The notes: generated from the sequence alone by a model not told the origin. Counted from the stretch's first letter, positions 53,319-61,515 are shown. The stretch: DNA of 64,000 nucleotides from SHVO01 sp050246995 (GCA_050246995.1 JBFWVA010000004.1:186001-250000); one strand, 5' to 3'. Numbers and translations are program-made.

Positions 53319-53644
53319 GTGTCGGCGTAGGAGCGCCCCGCTTCCCCCAATATCCACCATGACGCCTGGAAAGCGAGAGTTTCCGTGGAGTCCTCGAGGC
53401 TACGTGGAGTCCCTAAGGGGACAACGGTCTTTCGGGGCGGTAATCCCAAAAATAGACGGCTTTAAGGGTCAACTTTTTCGTTAACGAGAGATGAATCAAT
53501 TAACCCAGGCGTATCCGGCTTCGGCCCGGCCTCCGCTTGGAATCCTTGCAGAGTCTGAGGGTTAACGGCCGGGGGAATGCGCCGTTAAGGGTCGTTTTGA
53601 ACCGTAAGGCGATGAAATTTAGCCGCGAAAAACGGGCTGAAAAC

Positions 53645-53671
53645 CAATGGTTAAAACCGTTTGTTAACCAT
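53645..53671. promoter_or_regulatory. Perfect 9-bp inverted repeat upstream of flaF
   Basis: AATGGTTAA (53645-53653) and TTAACCATT (53663-53671) flank a 9-nt centre, about 90 bp before flaF. Several other GTTAA words lie in the same 200 bp. CtrA sites use TTAA-N7-TTAA; here the spacing is 9, so either a variant or a different regulator is implied. Confidence 0.5.
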
Positions 53672-53760
53672 TCGGAGCCATTACTCATCACCATAGTAAG
53701 TAGCGTGTTTCCACTCGATGCCTCGCAACCACGGTATGACTTAGCAAAGGGGATAAACGG

Positions 53761-54114
53761 ATGAACATGATGAGCACTGCCACGGCGAACCTCACCGTAT
53801 TTGAGGAAGACGCTCTCGCTTTGACCCAGGCTGCGCTGGAAATCAGCCGCGCCTATGAAACCAAGGACGAACGCCGCCTCGCCGCGGCTCTCGACCGTAA
53901 CCTGAAACTGTGGGTCGGCATCCGCACCCTGGTTTCTTCGGCGGAAAATCCGCTGCCCATGCAGATCAAGGACAACTTGATCCGCCTCTCCAGCTTCGTT
54001 GCCCAGAAGACCTTCGAAATGCAGAACGGTGCGAACGCGAAGACCATCGAGTCCCTCGCGAACACCAACCTGCAGATCTCCGAAGGTCTGCTGGACAAGC
54101 GCAGCGCTCACTAG
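53761..54114 (+). CDS. flaF: Flagellin regulator FlaF
   Basis: A 117-residue helical protein behind AAAGGGG. FlaF features are ALTQAALEISRAYETKDERR, ALDRNLKLWVGIRTLVSSAE, NPLPMQIKDNLIRLSSFVAQ and the tail SLANTNLQISEGLLDKRSAH. In Caulobacter FlaF couples flagellin secretion and synthesis together with FlbT. flbT and flagellin genes are not in the window. A clean terminator follows, so it is monocistronic. Confidence 0.82.
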   Translation: MNMMSTATANLTVFEEDALALTQAALEISRAYETKDERRLAAALDRNLKLWVGIRTLVSSAENPLPMQIKDNLIRLSSFVAQKTFEMQNGANAKTIESLANTNLQISEGLLDKRSAH

Positions 54115-54147
54115 GCGCCCGCTTCTTTAGCAGTCATACCGCTGGCG

Positions 54148-54177
54148 AAACGCCGCTCCAAAAGGAGCGGCGTTTTT
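54148..54177 (+). terminator. Rho-independent terminator after flaF
   Basis: AAACGCCGCTCC, a four-A loop and GGAGCGGCGTTT form a 12-bp stem running into a T tract, about 35 bp past the stop. Confidence 0.92.
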
Positions 54178-54184
54178 GCTTTTG

Positions 54185-54388
54185 CTAATAGGGCGCGGTG
54201 GGCGGCACCGGCGCCGGTGTCGGCGTCATGTTGCTGTTCGGCGTGGTGTCCATGGTCGCCGGCGGCGTGCCGGTGGTGAGCGAGTCCCCGGTGGTAGTCC
54301 GGTTCGGCATCGCGAAGACCGCGATGAGCGCGAGCACGACAACAGCGGCCGCAACCCAGCCCATCGTGCGTTTCTGATCATGAGTCAT
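54185..54388 (-). CDS. Small membrane-anchored Thr/Pro-rich protein
   Basis: A 67-residue protein (start MTHDQKRTMGWVAAAVVVLA behind CGGAGG). One membrane helix (WVAAAVVVLALIAVFAM) is followed by a Thr/Pro/Asn-rich periplasmic tail (TTTGDSLTTGTPPATMDTTP). No family recognised. Confidence 0.65.
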   Translation of the reverse strand: MTHDQKRTMGWVAAAVVVLALIAVFAMPNRTTTGDSLTTGTPPATMDTTPNSNMTPTPAPVPPTAPY

Positions 54389-54479
54389 GAGTGAACCTCC
54401 GTGTGATGTGATCTCTCACACGAGGCAACGGCGCGCGTCAGCAAGTGTTCCGGTAACGCAACCTCCGCGGCGCGGACGT

Positions 54480-55364
54480 TTATTTTTCCACGGGAAGATC
54501 GCGCTTCGACCAATCTTCGAACGAACCGTCGTAGAGCACCGCATCGTATCCGAGCGTGCGCGCGGCGAAGATGATGCCCGAGGCCTGCTGGCCGATATGG
54601 CAATAGACAATGAGCTTGTCGCCTTGCTTCACGCCTGCTTTTTCGAACGCGGCCGCGAGCGCGGCGGCGGGCTGGATCTTCGCCTTGTCGTCCGTGAGCG
54701 ACGTGATGGGTACGTTCTTCGCGCCGGCGATGTGGCCGGTCTTATGCGGCTTTTCCTTCGAGCCGCCGGTTTGCGTGCCGTCGTAGAAAGCCGGAAGGCG
54801 TGCGTCGATGACCGCATAGCCCGGCGCCTTCACATGCTCCTGGACGAATTTCGCATCGACGACGACGTCCTTTTTCATCTTGAGGGGCGCGAGCGTGCCG
54901 ATGTGCTCGGTGGGTGTTTCCGCCGTCATGGGGCGCCCTTCGCGCTGCCAGGCGGCCATCCCGCCGTCGAGCAGCGATGTGCGCGCGCCAAGGCCGGCGG
55001 CGTCGAGGGTGAAGACCACGCGGGTGGCCTGCTGCGGAACCTCGGCGTAGTAGACCACGATGCGCGAGCGGTCGCCGATGCCGAGGCCGGCGAGATGTAA
55101 GCGCAGCTCGCCCTCGGGCAGCATCTCCAGCGTGCCGCCCTCTTCCGAGGACACCGCGATATCGGCCGTGCGCACGAGGCGCGCGCCGGGGATATGCTGC
55201 GCATAACTATCGGGCGAGCCGACGTGGAGGATGACGAGGTTGGGATCGCCCGTTTGCTCGGCGAGCCAGGCGGTGGAGACCAGCATCGCGTCACGCGGCG
55301 CCGGCGCGGCGGCGGCGGTGAGCACAAAGAGCGCAAGAGCGGCGACGGCGGCGCGGAGTTTCAT
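54480..55364 (-). CDS. Periplasmic tandem-rhodanese sulfurtransferase
   Basis: A 294-residue protein with a signal peptide (LRAAVAALALFVLTAAAAPA). The first rhodanese domain (STAWLAEQTGDPNLVILHVG, then ARLVRTADIA) has VVYYAEVPQQAT where the active Cys would be, so it is inactive as usual in tandem enzymes. The second has the catalytic loop IVYCHIGQQASGIIFAARTL with an intact Cys. It would transfer sulfane sulfur, for example from thiosulfate or 3-mercaptopyruvate, in the periplasm. ATG 55364 is preceded by GGGGGA. It is apparently monocistronic. Confidence 0.88.
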   Translation of the reverse strand: MKLRAAVAALALFVLTAAAAPAPRDAMLVSTAWLAEQTGDPNLVILHVGSPDSYAQHIPGARLVRTADIAVSSEEGGTLEMLPEGELRLHLAGLGIGDRSRIVVYYAEVPQQATRVVFTLDAAGLGARTSLLDGGMAAWQREGRPMTAETPTEHIGTLAPLKMKKDVVVDAKFVQEHVKAPGYAVIDARLPAFYDGTQTGGSKEKPHKTGHIAGAKNVPITSLTDDKAKIQPAAALAAAFEKAGVKQGDKLIVYCHIGQQASGIIFAARTLGYDAVLYDGSFEDWSKRDLPVEK

Positions 55365-55430
55365 ATGGGTCCCCCGAAAATGCGACATATAGAAGCACGG
55401 TACAGGGCGACCTCGTTCGTCACAACGGCG

Positions 55431-55709
55431 TTAGTCGCGCGTCGGCCACTTCCGGTCCGGGATCAGTACACACGCCTTCCTTTTGCAGCGCGTACAGCGC
55501 AGGGCGCGAGCGGCGTCGGCGAGCGCGATGAAGTCCAGTCTTAGAACGAGCGTCTTGGTGCGTACGCGGGCGGCGTTGCCGCAGTGGCGGCAGAAGGCCC
55601 AGAGATCGCGCTCGGCTTTCACGCAGTCCTCGAGGGTCAGCAGCTGGCGGTGTCTCAGCTCGTGCTCGGCCACCTTCTTTGGACCTCTCCATGGACCCCG
55701 GATCAGCAC
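55431..55709 (-). CDS. Small Cys4 zinc-ribbon-like protein
   Basis: A 92-residue protein starting at GTG 55709 behind AAGGAGAC. It has two knuckles, FCRHCGNAARV and LRCTRCKRKACVLI, about 30 residues apart, a treble-clef or zinc-ribbon layout. Similar short proteins are common and unassigned in alphaproteobacteria. Confidence 0.65.
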   Translation of the reverse strand: MLIRGPWRGPKKVAEHELRHRQLLTLEDCVKAERDLWAFCRHCGNAARVRTKTLVLRLDFIALADAARALRCTRCKRKACVLIPDRKWPTRD

Positions 55710-55831
55710 GCGCGTCTCCTTCTGCTGGACCGGAATTACAATGTTCTTGTTTTGTTCTCAAGGCCGGTGTAGGCTCGTTTTCCTTTCAAAATGGCTCTCT
55801 CTCTCGCAGAAGCCGAATTCAGGAGGCGGAT

Positions 55832-56098
55832 ATGGCGTCTTACGCAGGCAGTGCCGGCGATTGGGTCCGGCAGGTGATCGAACGTTCGCAGGCCCAGCCG
55901 ATGAGCACGGAAGAAGTCTGGAAAAGCCTGGAGCGCTATGTCGGCGCCGGGGACAAGGCGCTGATCCGTTTGCAGGCGGTGCTGGAGTATATCGACGCGG
56001 AGCTGGTGGACCGGCGCGGCGGCGTGGTGATGCGCGATCTGTGGAACACGGTCGCGGATTATCAGGAGCGCGTGCAGGAAGCAGCCGCGGCGGCCTAA
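55832..56098 (+). CDS. Hypothetical small helical protein
   Basis: An 88-residue protein (start MASYAGSAGDWVRQVIERSQ behind AGGAGG). It is predominantly helical with conserved-looking VWKSLERYVGAGDKALIRLQ. No family recognised. It is 10 bp from the next gene and probably co-transcribed with it. Confidence 0.6.
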   Translation: MASYAGSAGDWVRQVIERSQAQPMSTEEVWKSLERYVGAGDKALIRLQAVLEYIDAELVDRRGGVVMRDLWNTVADYQERVQEAAAAA

Positions 56099-56108
56099 GG
56101 AGACGGAC

Positions 56109-56558
56109 ATGCTGAGATCCATCGGCGTCATTGCCGCTCTGGTCACCGCGGCGGCCACCCCTTTCCCTGCACCGGCGCGCGGCGGCGCGCAAACGCAGCT
56201 CGGCAATTTGAGCGCCAACCCGCATGCGCCGGAATCGACAAGCAACCCCGCGCGCCGCGTCGACGCGGACAGCGTGACCAATCCTCATGGTCGTTATGGC
56301 AGCCCGTTCGGCGCGGACTCAGCCACGAACCCTTACACGGCCAACGCGCCGAAGCTGTATGATCGCGACGGCGTTTATCGCGGCAAGCTGAGCGCCAATC
56401 CGTATGACGCGGAGTCCGTGGCCAATCCTTTTGGACGCTACGGCAGCCCGTATTCGCCGGACAGCATCAACAATCCCAATGGCGCGGGAAACCCGTACCG
56501 GGCCGAAAGCCCGCACAACCGGCATGGACAGGGACTGGGGATTTTCGGCGCGAAGTAA
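56109..56558 (+). CDS. Secreted protein with NPxGRYGSP repeats
   Basis: A 149-residue protein behind GGAGACGG with an N-terminal signal peptide (IGVIAALVTAAATPFPAPA). The mature part is built from repeats such as LSANPYDAESVANPFGRYGS, PYSPDSINNPNG and PFGADSATNPYTANAPK, rich in Asn-Pro and Ser. The units look like extracellular low-complexity repeats. Function unknown; it could be a surface or matrix protein. Confidence 0.65.
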   Translation: MLRSIGVIAALVTAAATPFPAPARGGAQTQLGNLSANPHAPESTSNPARRVDADSVTNPHGRYGSPFGADSATNPYTANAPKLYDRDGVYRGKLSANPYDAESVANPFGRYGSPYSPDSINNPNGAGNPYRAESPHNRHGQGLGIFGAK

Positions 56559-56653
56559 CGCGCGCAGTATTCGCGTGAGAGAGATGGCCTCCCAAGACGC
56601 GCAATGTGGGCGGCCGAGGACAGGCTTACAAGCCGGCCAAGGCCGCGATGATG

Positions 56654-56980
56654 TCAGGCCACCATCTCGAACGCTTCGGTGCGCCGGCGTGCGCGGGCCC
56701 AATAGCCGTCCCGGAAACCACGGCGGAAATGTTCGCGCGCGGATTGACGGTGCTGCGCGGTCACGGCGGCGGCCGGCGTGACGCGCGCGAAGTGCGCTTC
56801 GGCCCAGCTTTCGAGGCGGAGCGCAAGGCCTTGCTCGCATATCGTTTCGGTGTGGATCGCGCTCGCGCGCCGCAAGGTGGCGCCAGCGGCATAACCTGGA
56901 TCGTAAGAGAGGGACGGGTCTTCGAGCATCGCAGCTGTCCGATGTTGGATGGCGTCAAGGTCCTTAGAACCCCAAGCCAT
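56654..56980 (-). CDS. Hypothetical protein
   Basis: A 108-residue protein (start MAWGSKDLDAIQHRTAAMLE). It is charged and helical with Arg-rich ends (REHFRRGFRDGYWARARRRT). An opposite-strand frame of similar length exists, but this frame has the more protein-like composition and a GGGGAA site. No family recognised. Confidence 0.5.
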   Translation of the reverse strand: MAWGSKDLDAIQHRTAAMLEDPSLSYDPGYAAGATLRRASAIHTETICEQGLALRLESWAEAHFARVTPAAAVTAQHRQSAREHFRRGFRDGYWARARRRTEAFEMVA

Positions 56981-57076
56981 CTGCGTTGTTCCCCATTTCC
57001 TTCGCGCTTTGCTTTGCGCTTTTCCGGGCGCTTCACAGCGAGAGACATAGTCCGCGGCGATTGAGATTGTGCGCAC

Positions 57077-57461
57077 GGTTTCATGAAAGAAGCGTGACAG
57101 TTGGCGGCGGCGGCCGAAGCGCGATGCGCGCCGGATGAAATCGCAGAGATGAATTCCATGTCATGCTTGAGGCGCTGCCGCACTCACCAGATGAAGAGAC
57201 AGCCGCAGTTCACGTCCTTCAAAGCGCCAAACAACAACCGGCGTTGACGCAGCCATCGTACGCACGCCCGCAACACGTTCATTGGCGCGCCTTTTCGGAA
57301 CATTGGAACGAGTCGGCTTATTTTACTTTCCGTGCACGCGAGAAGACCCCGGCATCGTTCGCCGTAAATCAGAAAGGTGAGCGCTTTATCAGGTCACTCG
57401 CGCACATAAAAAGCCGCAGCTTAAGCGGCCGCCATTTGGAAGAAACAGGAAAGGGTATGTT
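57077..57461. other. Gap upstream of the OB-fold-like secreted protein
   Basis: About 385 bp without a supportable gene. It presumably holds the promoter of the next gene; no clear elements were picked out. A frame at 57163-57480 exists but has a poor start and composition. Confidence 0.45.
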
Positions 57462-58139
57462 ATGCGCAACGCAACTTTGATGACGGTCGGTATTGTCGCC
57501 GCGCTCGGCGCGGCGTTCGCGATGCCAGCGCTGTCGGACGGCCCTGCCAATTACAGCAACAGCTCCGCCTATAATCTGCATGACGACGACCACGCGGAAT
57601 ATGTGGAGCGCCAGACCGACGCTTATTACGGCGAGGATGCGCCGACGCGCGATGAGCTCGCCCGTGACCAACGTTTTGGGTATGAAGACGGCGTCGGATT
57701 GCGGACCGCACAAAACACTATGCCGCGCGACGCCGATCACCGCGTCGTCATGACCACCGCCGAGGAGAGTATCGATGTGCAGGCGCGCCGCATGCCGAAC
57801 GGCGCGCCGGTGGCCGTGCGCGGGATGGTGACGAAAATCTCCGGCAAGTCGATGGTGATCGAACGCGCGGGAACGCGCATCCATGCCCGCCTGCCGGGGA
57901 TGGTGAACGATGAGATCCAGCGCGGCGACGACGTGACCGTGTATGGCCGCGTCTCGAACAGAGGCAACGAGCTCGCTGTCCGTTCGGAAGCCGTTCTTTT
58001 GATGACCGGCCTGGACCGGGGTCACCTGTTCCTGTCGCCGTCGAAGCTGGAATCGGTGAATAAACTGAACGCCTCGGTGAGCCGCGGCGAAGCGCGTAAC
58101 GCGCTCGACTACTACCGGTACAACTTCACGCCGCTCTAA
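57462..58139 (+). CDS. Secreted OB-fold-like protein
   Basis: A 225-residue protein with a signal peptide (TVGIVAALGAAFAMPALSDG). Residues about 105-170 (VAVRGMVTKISGKSMVIERA, then RIHARLPGMVNDEIQRGDDV, TVYGRVSNRGNE) form a compact beta barrel of the OB or BOF type. The acidic, Tyr-rich first part looks flexible. No known family is certain. A clear terminator follows. Confidence 0.65.
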   Translation: MRNATLMTVGIVAALGAAFAMPALSDGPANYSNSSAYNLHDDDHAEYVERQTDAYYGEDAPTRDELARDQRFGYEDGVGLRTAQNTMPRDADHRVVMTTAEESIDVQARRMPNGAPVAVRGMVTKISGKSMVIERAGTRIHARLPGMVNDEIQRGDDVTVYGRVSNRGNELAVRSEAVLLMTGLDRGHLFLSPSKLESVNKLNASVSRGEARNALDYYRYNFTPL

Positions 58140-58179
58140 TTCGTTTTATCGTTTGGAGAACGTTGATGTTGTCCACGAG

Positions 58180-58210
58180 CCGCCGCCCGACAGGGCGGCG
58201 GTTTCTGTTT
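58180..58210 (+). terminator. Rho-independent terminator after the OB-fold-like gene
   Basis: CCGCCGCCC, GACA, GGGCGGCGG followed by TTTCTGTTT, about 40 bp past the stop. Confidence 0.85.
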
Positions 58211-58249
58211 GGAAAATCACCGCACTTCGATCCACTGGATCGGAGTTCC

Positions 58250-58828
58250 TTACTTTGCGGCCTTCTTCGCCGGCAGGGTGTAGGCGTAGATCACGGAGGT
58301 GCCGATCTTCTCGGTCTTTTCCGGCTCCCAGCCCGGGACGGAGAAATCGTGGCAGACGATGCGGGTGCCGGGCTTCATGGCCGCGAGGGTCGGTTCCAAT
58401 TTCTGCAGCATCTCGGGCAGGAGATAGATCGTCACCACGCTGGCTTCGGAGAAGTCGAAGCGGAAGACGTCCTTCTCGACAAAAGTCGTCCGGTCGGCGA
58501 CGCCGGCGCTTTTGGCGTTCGCGTTGGCTTCCTTGTTGCGGACCGGATCGATATCGACGCCGACGCCTTTGGTAGCGCCAAAATCGCGCACGGCCGAAAT
58601 CACGAGGCGGCCGTCGCCCGAACCCAGGTCATAGACGATGTCGCCCGCGGCGACTTTCGCCGCCGTCAGCATCGCATCGACGATCGGTTGAGGCGTTGGC
58701 ACATAGGGCGCGTCCAGCGGGACGCCCGTGTCCCCTACAAAGCGCGGGCTGCTCGCGGCCCCTGCGGGCGAAACGCCGAACAAAAGAACGGCCGCGACGA
58801 GGCCGGTGAAGACACGCGTGAAACTCAT
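58250..58828 (-). CDS. Exported SAM-dependent methyltransferase
   Basis: A 192-residue protein with a signal peptide (FTGLVAAVLLFGVSPAGAA). It then has PTPQPIVDAMLTAAKVAAGD, the SAM motif I VYDLGSGDGRLVISAV, GVDIDPVRNKEANANAK and FRFDFSEASVVTIYLLPEML. The GxGxG motif is intact. Secreted methyltransferases are uncommon because SAM is cytoplasmic; the signal peptide may act as a membrane anchor with the enzyme facing inward, or the export is real. ATG 58828 is preceded by GGGAG. Confidence 0.78.
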   Translation of the reverse strand: MSFTRVFTGLVAAVLLFGVSPAGAASSPRFVGDTGVPLDAPYVPTPQPIVDAMLTAAKVAAGDIVYDLGSGDGRLVISAVRDFGATKGVGVDIDPVRNKEANANAKSAGVADRTTFVEKDVFRFDFSEASVVTIYLLPEMLQKLEPTLAAMKPGTRIVCHDFSVPGWEPEKTEKIGTSVIYAYTLPAKKAAK

Positions 58829-59047
58829 ATGAGGGACTCCCTTACTTTCCGCGCGCGGACGGGGTCCGACGCAATCACACACCACAATTTGACGCGAACT
58901 TTGGCAAGGGGTTCCCGTGGATCCAAATTATACAGGTCTGTCAGATGGTTATCCCGAGATAAGTTCGCGCGCTCAACTCCTTGTAAATATTGGAACAAAT
59001 TTTATTTCGCACGCGTTTCCATTCATTGGACGGGGGAGAAGGTTATT

Positions 59048-59311
59048 ATGTACGCAATTTATTTCAACGATCGCGCCGGCGGGCGGGCTTTCATCGCAGC
59101 GGTGGACGATCAACATTCAGCCCTGTCCATGGCGAAGCTGCTGTCGCGTCAGGATCCACGGGACGTGGTTGTGGTCGAGAACCGGGTGATCGGCGATACG
59201 GTCATGATTGCCACCTTCCGCCGCGGCGCGCGCCAAGCACGCGAAGACGACAGGGACCTTACCGCCGCGCGGAGGCCCGCGAAGACAGACGAACCAGGCG
59301 AGCACGCGTAG
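59048..59311 (+). CDS. Hypothetical small protein
   Basis: An 87-residue protein (start MYAIYFNDRAGGRAFIAAVD behind GGAGAAGG). Beta-alpha pattern with VVVVENRVIGDTVMIATF in the middle and a charged Lys/Arg/Glu tail. No family recognised. The next gene follows 13 bp later. Confidence 0.6.
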   Translation: MYAIYFNDRAGGRAFIAAVDDQHSALSMAKLLSRQDPRDVVVVENRVIGDTVMIATFRRGARQAREDDRDLTAARRPAKTDEPGEHA

Positions 59312-59324
59312 AAGGCCGTCCCCC

Positions 59325-59552
59325 GTGAAGTCATATCGTTGTGTGGTGCGGAGCACCGCCCCGCCCTCCTCGCAAACGCTTTACCTGACCGCGGCCGATT
59401 GCCGCGCGGCGGCCAGCACGGCCGTCACCGCACTGCTGAATAAGGACAGCGATTGGATCGAGGTCTGGCATCGCGACGAACTCGTCCTGAAACGGCGCCG
59501 GTCGCACGTTTATCCGGTCAGCGCCGCGCCCGGCGAAAAGGCGTTCCCTTAG
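59325..59552 (+). CDS. Hypothetical small protein
   Basis: A 75-residue protein starting at GTG 59325 (MKSYRCVVRSTAPPSSQTLY). It ends in a short beta stretch (DWIEVWHRDELVLKRRRSHV). AGAAGG precedes the GTG at a usable distance. Probably co-transcribed with the gene before it. Function unknown. Confidence 0.5.
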   Translation: MKSYRCVVRSTAPPSSQTLYLTAADCRAAASTAVTALLNKDSDWIEVWHRDELVLKRRRSHVYPVSAAPGEKAFP

Positions 59553-59649
59553 TTCCCGTCTTTCGGGCGGGGCGCCTTTCCCCACCCGCAACTTCTTGGC
59601 GCGCCCCCGCGTTTGCGGAAAACAGAGACTTCTTGCGAGGCGCCGCGTC

Positions 59650-59850
59650 ATGATCGCCGAGACGGATATAGAAGACGCTTATCTGCGGAGATCGGCTCAG
59701 CTGAGGGGCCTCGCCGCGACCTTGTCCGGGGACCGGCGCGAGACCATCATGGACGCCGCGGATCACTGGGAGACGCTGGCGCAACAGGCCGGCGCCGTGG
59801 CGCGTGCGAAGAAGCTGATCAAGGATTGGCAAAGCGTGAAAGCGTCATAG
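59650..59850 (+). CDS. Hypothetical small helical protein
   Basis: A 66-residue protein (start MIAETDIEDAYLRRSAQLRG). Helical with DRRETIMDAADHWETLAQQA. Similar short proteins with a D-x-x-x-x-W-x-x-LA pattern are common in alphaproteobacteria and unassigned. Confidence 0.5.
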   Translation: MIAETDIEDAYLRRSAQLRGLAATLSGDRRETIMDAADHWETLAQQAGAVARAKKLIKDWQSVKAS

Positions 59851-59978
59851 CGGCGCGCGTCGCCGCGCCGTGCTTTCTTAGGGCAAAATGATCCGGATAA
59901 AGTTTCGCCCCAACCTCTGAGGCCGGGGCGAAGGCAGTGCCGCGCAAAAAGAGCGGAGAGTGTTTTCGCGTGCGCGCG

Positions 59979-60056
59979 CTTAGTCGGAGCGGTGCGTGCG
60001 CGCCCTTAGTCGGAGCGGTGCGTGCGCGCCCTTAGTCGGAGCGGTGCGTGCGCTCC
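59979..60056. repeat. 26-bp tandem triplication covering the 3' end of dksA
   Basis: CTTAGTCGGAGCGGTGCGTG with CGCGCC repeats at 26-bp spacing from 59979, 60005 and 60031. The innermost copy is the real end of dksA (HRSD and stop); the other two lie just outside the gene and carry the same stop context. Confidence 0.9.
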
Positions 60057-60451
60057 ATGCGCTCGTGGCGTTCCTGCGCTTCGATGGAGAGAGTCGCGAT
60101 GGGGCGCGCTTCGAGGCGCTTCAGGCTGATCGGATCGCCGGTCTCTTCGCAATAGCCGTACGTGCCTTCCTCGATGCGCTTCAAGGCGGCGTCGATCTTG
60201 GCGATGAGCTTGCGGGCGCGGTCGCGCGTGCGCAGCTCGAGGGAGCGTTCCATCTCCGTCGACGCGCGGTCGGCGAGATCGGGTTCCTGAGCGCCGCCTT
60301 CCTGCTGCAGCGTTTCGAGAGTCTCTTCAGACTCTTTCAGGAGCTCGCCACGCCAGTTCAGAAGCTTGCGGCGGAAATATTCCTGCTGCTTCGCATTCAT
60401 GAACGGTTCTTTTTCGGTGGGCCGATAGTCCGGCGGAACCGTGAGAGTCAT
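60032..60451 (-). CDS. dksA: RNA polymerase-binding transcription factor DksA
   Basis: A 139-residue protein. Start MTLTVPPDYRPTEKEPFMNA follows GGAGACC. The coiled coil (FRRKLLNWRGELLKESEETL, LADRASTEMERSLELRTRDR) inserts into the polymerase secondary channel with the conserved D-x-x-D-x-A tip. The zinc-finger region is YGYCEETGDPISLKRLEARP, with one Cys visible as in other alphaproteobacterial DksA. It would mediate the ppGpp response. The last 26 bp are tandemly triplicated. Confidence 0.93.
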   Translation of the reverse strand: MTLTVPPDYRPTEKEPFMNAKQQEYFRRKLLNWRGELLKESEETLETLQQEGGAQEPDLADRASTEMERSLELRTRDRARKLIAKIDAALKRIEEGTYGYCEETGDPISLKRLEARPIATLSIEAQERHERMERTHRSD

Positions 60452-60659
60452 CGGCAGAGGTCTCCGTTGCGAATGGCGCGGGAATATATGGGGACGCCTC
60501 CCCTGTCCGCAAGGTGCTGTATGTAGCTGTTTTCGTTGTATTTCTAAGAAATAAAGGGGCCGGAGTTACAATCCGGGGCGTCGGACTGTTCCAAAAGTGT
60601 TCCCAGGCAGGCCGGTTGGACGGCGGCCCGGCCCAACAATCGGGCCTGCGGCCCGCAAT

Positions 60660-60740
60660 AAATTATCTCAGATAAATTTTCGCGCCGCACACCTGAGCTG
60701 GCGCAGACACCGCGTCCGCGAAATATATCTGAGATAATTT
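60660..60740. repeat. 24-bp inverted repeat downstream of fliX
   Basis: AAATTATCTCAGATAAATTT with TCGCG (60660-60684) and CGCG with AAATATATCTGAGATAATTT (60717-60740) are near-perfect inverted arms around a 32-bp centre. The arms are strikingly A/T-rich for this genome, and each contains its own TATCT-x-AGATA palindrome. Placement 4 bp after the fliX stop suits a transcription end or a miniature element remnant. Confidence 0.8.
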
Positions 60741-60744
60741 CTTG

Positions 60745-61200
60745 TTAGATTCGGCGGCTGAGCTTGGCGATTTCGACTTCGGCGCGGAGCTCGATTTCAT
60801 CAAGCAGGCGCGAGATCACGGCATCGGCGCCGCGTTCACGCTTTTCGCGCACCATGCGCGCGAGATCGCCGAGACGGTCCTTAGGGACGGAACCGAGAAG
60901 CAGGCCCCGGCGGATTTCCTCGAGCCGGTCCAACAGTTCTGCCCCGCGCTGGGCGCGGCGTTTGCGTTCCTGATAGTCGGGACCGGCGCCCTCCGCGCCA
61001 ACGGACTGCGCGGCGAGAATGCCGCCGACGTTCACCACACCCGAGACGCTTTCGGCGGTGTCCGATCCGGAGGTCTCGTCGGCGCCGCCCAGCTTATCAA
61101 GTTCGGCGGAGAACTCGCCGGCCTTACCGGTCGATCCCGCCTTACGGGCCGCACCGGCGCCCCGGACGGTGGATGTGGATTTTGGACCCTCGACCTTCAC
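60745..61200 (-). CDS. fliX: Flagellar assembly regulator FliX
   Basis: A 151-residue protein (start MKVEGPKSTSTVRGAGAARK). The Gly/Ala-rich, flexible N-terminus is followed by a helical C-terminus with RRAQRGAELLDRLEEIRRGL, LGDLARMVREKRERG and VISRLLDEIELRAEVEIAKL, the FliX pattern. In Caulobacter FliX couples assembly of the early flagellum to FlbD and sigma-54 transcription of later genes. It is divergent from flgI, whose promoter has a sigma-54 site. Confidence 0.9.
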   Translation of the reverse strand: MKVEGPKSTSTVRGAGAARKAGSTGKAGEFSAELDKLGGADETSGSDTAESVSGVVNVGGILAAQSVGAEGAGPDYQERKRRAQRGAELLDRLEEIRRGLLLGSVPKDRLGDLARMVREKRERGADAVISRLLDEIELRAEVEIAKLSRRI

Positions 61201-61416
61201 GGAAGGCGGCCTTTCGTAACTTTGGGGCTAAACTGTTGGGAGGCCTTCATTTTGGCCACCCTGCCCTGGTTCCCTAATGTCGCCCACGAGGCGCGCTTAT
61301 TCAACCGGGTAAGAATTGCCGGGCCAGGTGGGCCGTAAGTGCCCCAAAAGCCTCCCCCGCCTCATTTACCCCGCGTAAATCATCATAATTTCAATGGGTT
61401 ATAGCCGTTCCAAAGC

Positions 61417-61432
61417 TGGCACGCTTTTCGCA
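61417..61432 (+). promoter_or_regulatory. Sigma-54 promoter for flgI
   Basis: TGGCACGCTTTTCGCA has GG (61418-61419) and GC (61430-61431) exactly 10 bp apart. It lies about 84 bp before the flgI ATG. FliX, encoded divergently, would act on such promoters through FlbD. Confidence 0.75.
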
Positions 61433-61515
61433 TTCAAACCGTCGGGAAAGTACGTGTGCGCCCAGGATTTGCGTCCGACATCGGACCTTGGCGCATTTGT
61501 GAAGACGAGGATGAA

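Noticed and set aside
57163..57480. 105-residue plus-strand frame before the OB-fold-like gene
   Set aside because: No ribosome site, mixed composition, overlaps the start of a well-supported gene.
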